This document shows, one piece after another, positions 17,552-26,362 of a DNA stretch of 64,000 bases (the stretch's first letter is position 1; each line of letters begins with the position of its first letter). The DNA comes from Polynucleobacter corsicus (GTDB lineage Bacteria; Pseudomonadota; Gammaproteobacteria; Burkholderiales; Burkholderiaceae): the NCBI RefSeq assembly GCF_018688255.1, contig NZ_CP061314.1:1054001-1118000 (forward strand), written 5' to 3'. The notes under the pieces are model-generated. The model did no database searches. It saw only the letters and a program-made list of their open reading frames with translations, and was not told the origin of the DNA. The position numbers were made by a program, and so were the translations under genes.

Positions 17552-17965
17552 ATGAACAAAAAAACAGATCAAGAATATAAAAATTCACTGAGCGATATTC
17601 AATACCGAGTAACCCGAGAGGCTGCGACTGAGAGACCGTTTTCTGGTGAATTTTGGGATCACTGGACTACGGGTCAATACCGCTGCATTTGCTGCGATAC
17701 CCCATTATTTAAATCCACAACCAAGTTTGATGCTGGTTGTGGCTGGCCTAGCTATAACGCACCGGAGAAAAAGGAGGCTATTACTGAAATTCGGGACGTA
17801 ACTCATGGAATGATTCGAACTGAGGTGCGTTGTACAGCATGTGATGCACATTTGGGTCATGTATTTGAAGATGGTCCTCAACCTACTGGGCTGCGCTACT
17901 GCATCAATTCAGCATCCTTAGCGTTTGAACCCTCCGAAAATGCCGCCTCAAGTAAAGCGGAATAG
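17552..17965 (+). CDS. msrB: Peptide-methionine (R)-S-oxide reductase
   Basis: Reduces methionine-R-sulfoxide in proteins back to methionine. The 137-residue protein has two zinc-binding CxxC pairs (C45/C48 and C94/C97), the block FDAGCGWPSY at about 59-68, the GHVFEDGPQPTGLRYCINSASL block and the catalytic cysteine 117. It begins 17 bases after selO, likely in the same transcript, which joins two redox-protective functions. yciB follows after 27 bases. Confidence 0.96.
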   Translation: MNKKTDQEYKNSLSDIQYRVTREAATERPFSGEFWDHWTTGQYRCICCDTPLFKSTTKFDAGCGWPSYNAPEKKEAITEIRDVTHGMIRTEVRCTACDAHLGHVFEDGPQPTGLRYCINSASLAFEPSENAASSKAE

Positions 17966-17992
17966 TTTGTAAATAGCAGGATAATCAAGCCT

Positions 17993-18541
17993 ATGAAATT
18001 TCTATTCGACCTATTCCCCATCATCCTCTTTTTTATCGCCTTTAAATTTAGTGATATCTACACTGCAACTATCGTAGCCATGGTTGCTACCATTGGCCAA
18101 ATACTCTGGGTGTATTACCGGCATCGCAAGATTGATGCCATGCAGTGGGTTAGCCTTGTCATGATTCTGGTATTTGGAAGCCTCACCATCTTCTTGCACG
18201 ATAAAACTTTTATTCAACTAAAACCAACAGCCCTTTACTGGCTATTTGCAGGCGCCCTATTTATTAGCGCTCAATTTTTTCAAAAGAACTGGATTCAAGT
18301 GTTGATGGGTAAACAAATTACCCTAAAAGAACACAGCTCAAAATCAGTTTGGCATCAAGTGAATATGGCCTGGGCAACATTTTTCTTTTTTATGGGCGCC
18401 CTCAATCTGTATATTGCCTTTGAGTACTCCGAGGAAACGTGGGTCAACTTTAAGCTATTTGGTAGCACAGGATTGCTGGTTGTATTTGTGATTCTTCAAG
18501 GAGTTTGGCTCACCCGTCACATGGAGCATCCTGCAGAATGA
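17993..18541 (+). CDS. yciB: Inner-membrane septation protein A (YciB family)
   Basis: A 182-residue integral membrane protein with about five hydrophobic helices, starting MKFLFDLFPIILFFIAFKF as in the YciB/IspZ family. Conserved blocks NWIQVLMGKQI and WATFFFFMGALNLYIAF are present. YciB takes part in cell-envelope synthesis and division and interacts with elongation and divisome proteins in E. coli; the precise biochemical role is unknown. The stop overlaps the start of the BolA-family gene (ATGA). Confidence 0.93.
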   Translation: MKFLFDLFPIILFFIAFKFSDIYTATIVAMVATIGQILWVYYRHRKIDAMQWVSLVMILVFGSLTIFLHDKTFIQLKPTALYWLFAGALFISAQFFQKNWIQVLMGKQITLKEHSSKSVWHQVNMAWATFFFFMGALNLYIAFEYSEETWVNFKLFGSTGLLVVFVILQGVWLTRHMEHPAE

Positions 18542-18828
18542 ATATCAACCAAGAGCGAATTACCCGATTTGAATCTGACCTCAGGTTAGCGTTTCAGGTA
18601 AATCATTTACATATTGAGGATGAAAGCCATCTTCATGCAGGTCATGCAGGTGCCGCTTCTGGTGGGGGCCACTTTAAATTGACCATCGTAGCCCCAGAAT
18701 TTGAGGGAATGACAAAGGTAGCCCGTCATAGAGCTATTTATGCTGCTTTAAATAGCCACTTTCCTGATGCAATCCATGCCCTGACTATCTTGGCATACAC
18801 CCCTAGTGAAAGCACCCATTCAGCGTAG
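18538..18828 (+). CDS. BolA family protein
   Basis: A 96-residue protein of the BolA/IbaG fold. The glycine-rich loop HAGAASGGGHFKLTIVAPEFEGM is followed by the helix KVARHRAIYAAL, with the conserved histidine in ARHR and the C-terminal IHALTILAYTP. BolA proteins partner monothiol glutaredoxins in iron-sulfur cluster handling. The ATG at 18538 overlaps the yciB stop by four bases, which is the best start; upstream in-frame codons would only extend the protein into yciB. Confidence 0.93.
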   Translation: MNINQERITRFESDLRLAFQVNHLHIEDESHLHAGHAGAASGGGHFKLTIVAPEFEGMTKVARHRAIYAALNSHFPDAIHALTILAYTPSESTHSA

Positions 18829-18872
18829 ATTGCTTTAAGATTCCCTTTTACCAATATTTAAATTCCTTATCC

Positions 18873-19667
18873 ATGTTGAACACACGCCAAATTTTGACCA
18901 TCAGCGCCTGTACTGCTGCGCTTTTCTCAACAGCCGTTTATGCCCAAAACGCCGCCATTGTTAATGGCAAAGCCATTCCCAAGGCGCAACTAGATAAGTT
19001 GGTTCAAAAATCCAATCAACCAGATAATCCGCAAGTACGAGATCAAGCAAGAGAAATGCTGGTTACTCGTGAGCTTATTCTGCAAGAAGCTAACAATCGC
19101 GGTGTCATGCAAAAAGAATCAGTACGTGATCAACTCGAACAATCCAAGATGGGCGTTCTGATAGCAGCGGTTTTTGAAGACTACGTAGAAAGAGAAGGTG
19201 TTGCAGAGTCTGAACTCAAAGCTGCATACGAACAAGTAAAAGGTCAATACACCGGCAAGGAATACTACGTAGAGCATATTTTGGTGGAAAAAGAAGCGGA
19301 TGCAAAAGTTATTACTGCCCAAATTAAAGCTGGTGGCAACTTTGCACAAATTGCTAAAGAGAGGTCCAAAGACCCCGGCTCTGCGCCAAATGGTGGAGAT
19401 CTAGGTTGGGTCAGCGATAAAGCACTTGTTCCAGAATTTTCCAAGGCCATGGTGCAGCTCAAAAAAGGTCAAATTACAGACAAGCCAGTGAAGACGCAAT
19501 ATGGCTGGCACATTATCAAGATGGATGATGTTCGCGATGTGAAGGCGCCAAGTATGGAAGAAATCAAGGACCAGCTAAAGCAGATGATCACAGCAGATCA
19601 AAATTGGCAAAAAGCGAAGTTCTCTGAATTGATGCAAAAGCTCCGTGCAAAGGCCAAGATTCAATAA
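18873..19667 (+). CDS. Periplasmic parvulin-type peptidyl-prolyl isomerase
   Basis: A 264-residue isomerase/chaperone. A signal peptide (cleavage after VYAQ, about residue 25) is followed by a SurA-like N-terminal helical region (about 35-120) and a parvulin domain at about 130-225 with VEHILVEKEADAKVI, FAQIAKERSKDPGSAPNGGDLGWV and KTQYGWHIIKMDD. It probably helps fold exported proteins in the periplasm. It is read in the same direction as bolA/yciB with a 44-base gap and ends before a strong terminator. Confidence 0.92.
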   Translation: MLNTRQILTISACTAALFSTAVYAQNAAIVNGKAIPKAQLDKLVQKSNQPDNPQVRDQAREMLVTRELILQEANNRGVMQKESVRDQLEQSKMGVLIAAVFEDYVEREGVAESELKAAYEQVKGQYTGKEYYVEHILVEKEADAKVITAQIKAGGNFAQIAKERSKDPGSAPNGGDLGWVSDKALVPEFSKAMVQLKKGQITDKPVKTQYGWHIIKMDDVRDVKAPSMEEIKDQLKQMITADQNWQKAKFSELMQKLRAKAKIQ

Positions 19668-19687
19668 GAAGTTTGTGCCTCAAGATT

Positions 19688-19716
19688 AAAACCCAGGCCA
19701 ACCCCCTGGGTTTTTT
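19688..19716 (+). terminator. Intrinsic terminator after the parvulin gene
   Basis: A 10-bp stem AAAACCCAGG/CCTGGGTTTT (19688-19697 with 19705-19714) encloses a 7-base loop and runs into a T tract (19711-19716). It lies 20 bases after the parvulin stop. Confidence 0.85.
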
Positions 19717-19757
19717 CTTAAACAACGGGAAACCAGATTTACCTTTATATTGGCAAA

Positions 19758-20144
19758 ATGATGATTCTTCACACTATGCTCAGAGTCGGCAATATGACTC
19801 GTTCTATCGATTTCTATACCAAAGTTTTGGGAATGAACCTGCTTAGGAGCACTGAACGGCCAGAGCAAAAATATTCTCTTGCATTTGTAGGTTTCGGAAA
19901 AGGAAACTTAGACGGCCAATCTGAGATAGAGCTCACTCATAACCATGGTATTGATAGTTACCAGCTTGGTGACGCCTATGGACATATTGCGATTGGCGTA
20001 GCCGATGCCTATGCTGCTTGTGAAAAAATCAAAGCCGCCGGCGGGAATGTTACGCGTGAGGCTGGCCCGGTCATGGGTGGTGATACCGTCATCGCTTTCG
20101 TAACAGATCCTGACGGCTACAAAATTGAATTAATTCAACGCTAG
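19758..20144 (+). CDS. gloA: Lactoylglutathione lyase (glyoxalase I)
   Basis: Converts the methylglyoxal-glutathione hemithioacetal to S-lactoylglutathione. The 128-residue protein of the VOC fold has the GloA blocks LHTMLRVGNMTRSIDFYTKVLGM, SEIELTHNHG, YGHIAIGV and TDPDGYKIELIQR, with metal ligands at His-5/6, the Glu of SEIEL, the His of GHIAIGV and the Glu of KIELI. Two ATGs in a row (19758, 19761) allow either start. It follows the terminator and so has its own promoter, not recognised by eye. Confidence 0.95.
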   Translation: MMILHTMLRVGNMTRSIDFYTKVLGMNLLRSTERPEQKYSLAFVGFGKGNLDGQSEIELTHNHGIDSYQLGDAYGHIAIGVADAYAACEKIKAAGGNVTREAGPVMGGDTVIAFVTDPDGYKIELIQR

Positions 20145-20161
20145 ATATTCTTTTAATTTAG

Positions 20162-21334
20162 TTGAAGCAGGACGCCATCCAACTTAGAGTGATTGATAGT
20201 CTTTCGCAGATTGCTGAAGATGATTGGAAAACCCTACTCTCCCCCGAAGCAGGCCCTTTTCTAAAGTATGCCTTTCTCAATGCATTAGAGGTGAGTGGAT
20301 GTGTGGGTGGTAACACTGGATGGCAAGTTGCTCACTTACTCGTAGAGGACTCCAAATCGAGGCTCCTAGGTGCCATGCCGCTCTATCTAAAGCGACACTC
20401 CTATGGAGAGTTTGTATTCGACTGGGCATGGGCTCAGGCATATGAGCAAAACAATATGCCCTATTACCCTAAAGCGTTGTCTGCCATCCCCTTTACTCCA
20501 GTACGCGGACCTCGACTACTTGTGGCGCAGACAGCCGATAAGATCGCAGTACAACAAATCCTAGTCTCTGGATTAAAGACACTGGTTAATCAAAATGCAC
20601 TGTCTTCTGCCCACGTCCTCTTTCCTGAGAGTAGCGAACTATTAGAGCTAGAGAAGCAAGGATTTATGTTGCGTAACTCGGTACAGTTTCATTGGCAGAA
20701 CATCGGTTACAAAGATTTTGAGCAGTTTCTTGCAGACCTCACTATGAAACGTCGGAAGAATATTCGGCGAGAGCGTGCATCTGTAGCTATGCACAAAATA
20801 AGCTATCGACATATTCCAGGATTAATAGCAACTAGAGATGATTGGGCATTCTTTTATCGTTGCTATGAAAATACGTATATTGAGCATCGCTCTTCCCCTT
20901 ACTTAACGGAAGAATGTGTGCAAATGCTTGGAAAGGATATGCCTGAGAATTTTCATCTCATTATCGCCATCCAGGATGAAAGGCCAATTGCCTCATCATT
21001 ACTGGTGGTCGATCATCAGAATTCAAAAGCATACGGACGTTATTGGGGTGCAATTGAGCATATTCCCTGCCTACATTTTGAATTGGCCTACTACCAGTCC
21101 ATTGAGTATTGCATTAAGGAAGGTATTCAGATATTTGAAGGTGGGGCCCAAGGTGAACACAAGATGGCTAGAGGTTTTTTACCCACTACTCTGCAATCAG
21201 CGCACTGGATAGCCGATACTGGTTTTTACAATGCAGTGAAGCGTTTTTTAGAGCGTGAACGTGAAGGTATGACAGCTTATGTTGATGAGCTCGAGCAACA
21301 CATTCCTTTGAAATCGTCTAAAGTACAGCTATGA
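20162..21334 (+). CDS. FemAB-like predicted N-acyltransferase (COG3146 type)
   Basis: A 390-residue protein of the GNAT-superfamily FemAB-like group (PF04339 type). Typical blocks are FLKYAFLNALEVSGCVG near the N terminus, FTPVRGPRLLV, KRRKNIRRERA (about residue 193-203), FYRCYENTYIEHRSSPYLT and FEGGAQGEHKMARGFLPT near residue 325. The substrate is not known; related Fem proteins add amino acids to peptidoglycan. The start is a TTG, the only reasonable in-frame codon near the gloA end (17 bases away). The stop overlaps the DUF1289 gene by four bases (ATGA). Confidence 0.85.
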   Translation: MKQDAIQLRVIDSLSQIAEDDWKTLLSPEAGPFLKYAFLNALEVSGCVGGNTGWQVAHLLVEDSKSRLLGAMPLYLKRHSYGEFVFDWAWAQAYEQNNMPYYPKALSAIPFTPVRGPRLLVAQTADKIAVQQILVSGLKTLVNQNALSSAHVLFPESSELLELEKQGFMLRNSVQFHWQNIGYKDFEQFLADLTMKRRKNIRRERASVAMHKISYRHIPGLIATRDDWAFFYRCYENTYIEHRSSPYLTEECVQMLGKDMPENFHLIIAIQDERPIASSLLVVDHQNSKAYGRYWGAIEHIPCLHFELAYYQSIEYCIKEGIQIFEGGAQGEHKMARGFLPTTLQSAHWIADTGFYNAVKRFLEREREGMTAYVDELEQHIPLKSSKVQL

Positions 21335-21579
21335 CCGAATCTAATAACAACACACCAGAACAAGCTGGAGCAAATTCTTTGGCCGTTGGTGATGATAGCT
21401 CTGACTCCCCTTGCATTGGAGTCTGCACAACTCTATACGATGATGTCTGCCAAGGTTGTGGCCGCACCCTAGGCGAAGTCAGCAATTGGGTCTTCTTCAA
21501 TCAAGAAGAAAAGGACTCTGTATGGAAACGCATTCGCGCAGAAGGCACCGCAATGCGCTTCCAACGTCAAGCCAAGTAA
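21331..21579 (+). CDS. DUF1289 domain-containing protein
   Basis: An 82-residue protein with the DUF1289 core SPCIGVCTTLYDDVCQGCGRT (four cysteines at about residues 28-48) followed by EVSNWVFFNQEEKDSVWKRI. The cysteine pattern suggests a metal site (zinc or iron-sulfur) but its role is unknown. The first 25 residues are polar and variable. It is translationally coupled to the acyltransferase and converges with ybiT, whose stop is five bases away. Confidence 0.9.
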   Translation: MTESNNNTPEQAGANSLAVGDDSSDSPCIGVCTTLYDDVCQGCGRTLGEVSNWVFFNQEEKDSVWKRIRAEGTAMRFQRQAK

Positions 21580-21584
21580 ATAAT

Positions 21585-23192
21585 TTAGCCAGCTAAAGCT
21601 TGACTACGTAAATACTCTTCGTAGGTTCCCGAATAGTCAGCAATCGTTCCATCCATCTTCACTTCGAGGATACGATTAGCTAATGCTGAGACAAACTCAC
21701 GATCATGAGATACGAAAATGAGGGTACCTTCGTATTTTTCAAGAGCAATTTGTAAGCTCTCGATCGATTCCATATCCATGTGGTTCGTAGGCTCGTCCAT
21801 TGCAAGGACATTATATTTTTGAAGCATCAATTTGCCCCAAATCATTCTGCCCTTCTCGCCACCAGATAGCACTTTTACGGACTTGCCAATATCATCGCCA
21901 GAGAATAGTAAGCGGCCTAATGTGCCACGAATCGATTGATCGTCATCACCTGTATTACGCCAGCTGTTCATCCAGTCCATGAGTAATTCGTCTTTTGCAA
22001 ACATCTCAGTATTGTCTTGCGGCATTACGCCCACATAGGCGTTTTCTGCCCACTTCACATCACCACTATCAGCGGAAATTCCATCAAAGCGTTTACTCAA
22101 GATGGTTTTTAGCAGCGTTGTCTTACCTGCACCGTTTTGTCCAATGATGGCAATCTTTTCACCGGCACGCACAGCTAGCTTAAAGTTTTTGAAGATGGTG
22201 CGGTCATATGCCTTGGTCAATGCATTGCATTCAACAGCCATATTGTGCAACTTCTTCTCAGAATCAAAACGAATAAATGGGTTCTGACGTGAAGAAGGTT
22301 TTACTTCAACAATCTCAATTTTCTCTAATTGTTTTTGACGTGAAGTAGCCTGACGTGCCTTCGATGCATTTGCAGAGAATCGGGCCACGAAAGCCGCTAA
22401 TTCGGCAATCTTTTCTTTTGCCTTAACGTTATTGCTGAGTTGCTGTGTTCTTGCCTGAACGGATGCCAGCATGTAGGAGTCATAGTTGCCCGGATAAACC
22501 TTCAGGGTACCGAAGTCCATATCCGCCATATGCGTACACACCTCATTGAGGAAGTGGCGATCATGGGAAATGATGACGATCGTGCTCTTAATCTGGTTCA
22601 GAATGTCTTCAAGCCAATGGATAGAGTGAATATCCAAGTTATTGGTTGGCTCATCCAGTAGCAATACATCTGGATCAGAGAACAAGGCCTGCGCCAACAA
22701 TACGCGCAATTTCCAACCTGGAGCCACTGCACTCATTGGCCCATTGTGTTGCTCAATCGGAATACCAATACCTAACAACAACTCACCTGCTTTTGCCTCT
22801 GCGGTATAGCCACCGTACTCGGCATATTTACCTTCGAGCTCAGCAGCCTTCATGTAATCTTCATCTGTGGCATCTGCGTTGGCATAGATGGCATCGCGTT
22901 CAGCTGCAGCCTTCCACATCTCTTCGTGGCCCATCATCACGACATCAAGTACGCGCTCATCTTCGTACGCGAATTGGTCTTGGCGCAATTTACCCAAGCG
23001 AATACCAGGATCAAGGCTCACGTTTCCGCTGGTTGGCTCTAACTCTCCACCTAAGATCTTCATGAAAGTGGATTTACCGCAACCGTTGGCGCCAATGAGG
23101 CCATAGCGATTACCGCCGCCAAACTTAACGGAAATGTTTTCAAACAGGGGTTTCGCCCCAAACTGCATAGTGATATTAGATGCGGACAGCAC
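21585..23192 (-). CDS. ybiT: ABC-F ATPase YbiT
   Basis: A soluble ATPase with two ABC domains and no membrane part, of the ABC-F family that acts on the ribosome to relieve stalled or awkward translation. The 535-residue protein begins MLSASNITMQFGAKPLFENIS, very like E. coli YbiT. Walker A motifs are GANGCGKST (residues 34-42) and GQNGAGKTT (about 354), with signatures in DEPTNNLD and DEPTNHMD; the linker (about 245-300) holds the tRNA-contacting motif. The lead sequence before the start carries two hairpins (see findings). Confidence 0.95.
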   Translation of the reverse strand: MLSASNITMQFGAKPLFENISVKFGGGNRYGLIGANGCGKSTFMKILGGELEPTSGNVSLDPGIRLGKLRQDQFAYEDERVLDVVMMGHEEMWKAAAERDAIYANADATDEDYMKAAELEGKYAEYGGYTAEAKAGELLLGIGIPIEQHNGPMSAVAPGWKLRVLLAQALFSDPDVLLLDEPTNNLDIHSIHWLEDILNQIKSTIVIISHDRHFLNEVCTHMADMDFGTLKVYPGNYDSYMLASVQARTQQLSNNVKAKEKIAELAAFVARFSANASKARQATSRQKQLEKIEIVEVKPSSRQNPFIRFDSEKKLHNMAVECNALTKAYDRTIFKNFKLAVRAGEKIAIIGQNGAGKTTLLKTILSKRFDGISADSGDVKWAENAYVGVMPQDNTEMFAKDELLMDWMNSWRNTGDDDQSIRGTLGRLLFSGDDIGKSVKVLSGGEKGRMIWGKLMLQKYNVLAMDEPTNHMDMESIESLQIALEKYEGTLIFVSHDREFVSALANRILEVKMDGTIADYSGTYEEYLRSQALAG

Positions 23193-23293
23193 GGATGTAT
23201 TCTTACTTTCTGATAGGTCAATTCAAGGATGCGGATGCAGGTTCTGCATCGAAGAGCATTATTTTAACGGCTTGCGGCTAAAAAAGCCGTAAA

Positions 23294-24004
23294 TTAGACT
23301 TTCAGCTTAAATGGCGTGAAATCAGTATGAATATCGTAGTGGTCCTGATTTTCCTTGCGCTTGAGATAAGCTATCACCCAATAGGTTAAGGGGGTTGCTA
23401 GAACCTCCCAGGCGGTCTTTAGAACGTATTGAGACGCCGCAACAGCCAAGACCTCATTAATCGGCCATAGGCCGTAAAAGGCCAGCATATAGAAGAGTGA
23501 GGAGTCGACTAATTCTCCGCAGGCGGTAGAGCCGATGGTCCGCATCCAAAGATGGCGTCCTTGGGTCAGAATCTTCATTTTGGCCAGGGTATAGCTATTT
23601 ACGAAACTACCGCAGCAAAAAGCAATCATGGAGGCAAGTGCCACTCGCCAAGAATTACCAAAGACCGTTTCCATGCCCTGCTGGTAGTTAGCCATATAGG
23701 AGCCAGGGGCAACTGGCAAAGCAATCACTAGTTGCGCCATGATGGCGGCAAAAGCCAGGGCTGCAAAACCTGCCCAAACAGCCCGGCGATCGTAAGCGTA
23801 GCCATAGACCTCAGTCAGGATATCGCCAAAAAAATAAGCAATCGGAAAAAAGAGGATTCCAGCCCCAAAGGTAACATTACCCAAAAAGGGCAAATCCAAT
23901 GTGGCAGCCTTGCCAGCGCCGATGAAGTTGGAGCACAGCAGAACCACAACAAAGGCAGCCAATATCAGGTCGTAATAGCGATGGTGACGTCTAGGTGCGT
24001 CCAT
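23294..24004 (-). CDS. yhhQ: Queuosine precursor transporter (YhhQ family)
   Basis: A 236-residue membrane protein with about six helices and the VUT-family blocks LLCSNFIGAGKAA, ILFFPIAYFFGDILTEVYGY and GELVDSSLFYMLAFYG. YhhQ imports queuosine precursors (preQ0/preQ1) for tRNA modification in E. coli. Queuosine genes are not in the window. Upstream lies the divergent gcdH gene, about 97 bases away. Confidence 0.92.
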   Translation of the reverse strand: MDAPRRHHRYYDLILAAFVVVLLCSNFIGAGKAATLDLPFLGNVTFGAGILFFPIAYFFGDILTEVYGYAYDRRAVWAGFAALAFAAIMAQLVIALPVAPGSYMANYQQGMETVFGNSWRVALASMIAFCCGSFVNSYTLAKMKILTQGRHLWMRTIGSTACGELVDSSLFYMLAFYGLWPINEVLAVAASQYVLKTAWEVLATPLTYWVIAYLKRKENQDHYDIHTDFTPFKLKV

Positions 24005-24101
24005 ATGTCAAGAAAAATGGATAATAGGTAAAAGAATATCCGCATTCTTGAAAATTAACAAAAAATGCTGATTAAAACCCCCTATAGGATCATTAAGAAC
24101 C

Positions 24102-25280
24102 ATGAGTAAAGCTAGTTTTAATTGGGCCGACCCCCTACTCCTTGATACACAACTGACAGAAGATGAGCGCATGGTTCGTGACGCTGCAGCTGAATATGCA
24201 CAAGGTCGTTTAATGCCGCGTATTCATGATGCTTTTCGCAATGAAACCACTGATCCCGCTATCTTTCGCGAAATGGGTGAATTAGGTCTTCTTGGCATCA
24301 CTATCCCCGAGCAGTACGGTGGCGCAAACCTGAATTACGTTTCTTATGGATTAATTGCTCGCGAAATCGAGCGCGTTGATTCCGGCTATCGCTCCATGAT
24401 GAGCGTGCAATCTTCTTTAGTGATGGTGCCTATTAATGAATTTGGTACTGAAGCACAAAAGCAAAAATACTTACCGAAGTTAGCCACCGGAGAATGGATT
24501 GGTTGCTTTGGTTTGACTGAGCCTAACTATGGCTCTGATGCGGGCGGCATGATCACCAGAGCCAAAAAAGTTCCAGGTGGCTTCTCATTAACTGGTTCTA
24601 AGATGTGGATCTCTAATTCTCCCATCGCAGATGTATTTGTTGTTTGGGCTAAAAATGATGAGGGCTTGATTAGAGGCTTCATTCTAGAAAAAGGCATGAA
24701 GGGTTTATCAGCGCCTAAGATCAGCGGCAAGATGGGTCTGCGCGCTTCTATTACCGGTGAAATCGTGATGGATGAAGTCTTCGTTCCAGCCGAAAATGAA
24801 TTCCCAGAAGTTACCGGCCTCAAGGGTCCATTTACCTGCTTGAACTCAGCTCGTTATGGCATCGCCTGGGGTACGCTAGGAGCCGCTGAGTGGTGTTGGT
24901 ATGCAGCGCGCCAATACACCATGGATCGTAAGCAATTTGACCGCCCTCTTGCAGCAAATCAACTAGTTCAAAAGAAGCTAGCAGATATGCAGACCGAAAT
25001 CACTTTGGGGCTACAAGGCTGCCTACGTTTAGGTCGCATGAAAGATGAAGGTATTGCCGCACCAGAAATTACCTCCATCATGAAGCGCAACTCTTGTGGA
25101 AAGTCATTAGATATTGCTCGCCTAGCTAGAGATATGCATGGTGGTAACGGCATCTCAGATGAGTATGGCGTCATTCGTCACATGCTCAATTTGGAAGTAG
25201 TCAATACTTACGAGGGTACGCATGATATTCACGCCCTCATCTTAGGTCGCGCACAAACTGGAATCCAGGCTTTTAGTTAA
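24102..25280 (+). CDS. gcdH: Glutaryl-CoA dehydrogenase
   Basis: An FAD-dependent acyl-CoA dehydrogenase that oxidises and decarboxylates glutaryl-CoA to crotonyl-CoA in lysine/tryptophan degradation. The 392-residue protein carries FNWADPLLLDTQLTEDERMVRDAA, the FAD/substrate region GCFGLTEPNYGSDAGGM and the catalytic glutamate in NTYEGTHDIHALILGRA, as in GcdH rather than ordinary acyl-CoA dehydrogenases. The 3' end overlaps the convergent mnmH by four bases (palindromic TTAA), leaving no room for a terminator. Confidence 0.94.
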   Translation: MSKASFNWADPLLLDTQLTEDERMVRDAAAEYAQGRLMPRIHDAFRNETTDPAIFREMGELGLLGITIPEQYGGANLNYVSYGLIAREIERVDSGYRSMMSVQSSLVMVPINEFGTEAQKQKYLPKLATGEWIGCFGLTEPNYGSDAGGMITRAKKVPGGFSLTGSKMWISNSPIADVFVVWAKNDEGLIRGFILEKGMKGLSAPKISGKMGLRASITGEIVMDEVFVPAENEFPEVTGLKGPFTCLNSARYGIAWGTLGAAEWCWYAARQYTMDRKQFDRPLAANQLVQKKLADMQTEITLGLQGCLRLGRMKDEGIAAPEITSIMKRNSCGKSLDIARLARDMHGGNGISDEYGVIRHMLNLEVVNTYEGTHDIHALILGRAQTGIQAFS

Positions 25281-26350
25281 AGCCCAAGCTGGGTGATGAG
25301 GTCTTTTGCTGTTTTTGCAAAGGCTTTATCGCTATCATTCTCAAGTTGTACAAAGTAATCTTCGCGATAGCTCGGGAAATTACGAATAATTGAGGATTGG
25401 TAGGATGGGTCGTAATGCATCACCAATAACTCCTCGACCAAGCTCTTAAAGTCGCCTGCATCAATGGCCTCATGCCATTTGGTGATTTGCTCCTTGCCAT
25501 ATCGCGATGTCAGCAAGCTGAGCTTTTCTTTAAAGCTTTCGGGATTGGATAAGAAATGCGCATACTCACGTAGCAACCAAGATACTCGCGTGTGAGTGCT
25601 AGAGCGAAGCTCAATGCATTGCCCCTCACGAATGCGCCCCATCAAGGGGTCGGGAATATGTAATCCACCTACCTTTTTACTTTCAGACTCAACAAACACG
25701 ATCTTGGATGGATCTAGCGAATTTAGTGCATTCCATAGATTCGTCTCAAAGCCTTTTTGTGAAGGCTGCTCTATATTGGGTTCGTTACCCAGCACCGATC
25801 CACGGTGAATAGCCAAGCCCTCCAGATCTAGTATCTGCTGATCAAGTAAACCAATTTCCTGGAGAATGCGCGTCTTACCACTTCCAGTCATCCCAGCAAT
25901 TACCTGAAAAGAAAAGTCTTTGGCGGCTTGGTCCAGATCATTGATCACGACTCGTCGGAAGCCTTGGTAACCGCTTTGCAACTGCATTGCTTTCCAGCCA
26001 ATACGATTGAGAATATGAGTAAAAGCACCGCTTCGTTCGCCTCCACGCCAACAGTAAATCAAAGGACGCCACTCTCGCGGAAAATCAATCAGGGAACTTT
26101 CTAAATGATTGGCAATATTGCGCGAGACATAAGCAGCACCCAATTTCTTCGCATCAAATGGTGAGGCTTGCTTGTACAGCGTTCCAATTTCAATACGCTC
26201 CTCGTTACTTAAGACGGGAAGATTGATGGCGCCAGGAATATGATCTAAAGCAAACTCTGCTGGTGTTCTCACATCAATAATGGCATCAAACTCAGGCAAA
26301 GAGGATGCCAGCTTTTCAATGCTCAGAATATGCGAATTACTGGGTTGCAA
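25277..26350 (-). CDS. mnmH: tRNA 2-selenouridine synthase
   Basis: Replaces the sulfur of 2-thiouridine at the wobble position of tRNAs with selenium (from selenophosphate), after geranylation in some species. The 357-residue protein has an N-terminal rhodanese domain with the active cysteine 100 in IYCWRGGERSG and a P-loop (GMTGSGKT, 153-160) in the C-terminal domain. The enzyme implies a selenophosphate synthetase elsewhere in the genome. A thioesterase gene lies 12 bases upstream, so mnmH may be co-transcribed with it. Confidence 0.95.
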   Translation of the reverse strand: MQPSNSHILSIEKLASSLPEFDAIIDVRTPAEFALDHIPGAINLPVLSNEERIEIGTLYKQASPFDAKKLGAAYVSRNIANHLESSLIDFPREWRPLIYCWRGGERSGAFTHILNRIGWKAMQLQSGYQGFRRVVINDLDQAAKDFSFQVIAGMTGSGKTRILQEIGLLDQQILDLEGLAIHRGSVLGNEPNIEQPSQKGFETNLWNALNSLDPSKIVFVESESKKVGGLHIPDPLMGRIREGQCIELRSSTHTRVSWLLREYAHFLSNPESFKEKLSLLTSRYGKEQITKWHEAIDAGDFKSLVEELLVMHYDPSYQSSIIRNFPSYREDYFVQLENDSDKAFAKTAKDLITQLGL

Positions 26351-26362
26351 AAAGATATCCTA

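Noticed and set aside
21586..21599. TTTAG-CCAG-CTAAA hairpin between the DUF1289 gene and ybiT
   Set aside because: Only five weak pairs and no T tract; not enough to call a terminator.
22646..23065. A 139-codon open frame on the plus strand
   Set aside because: It lies entirely antisense to ybiT, has unusual composition (many His, Arg and Gln) and no recognisable family; it is a shadow of the real gene.
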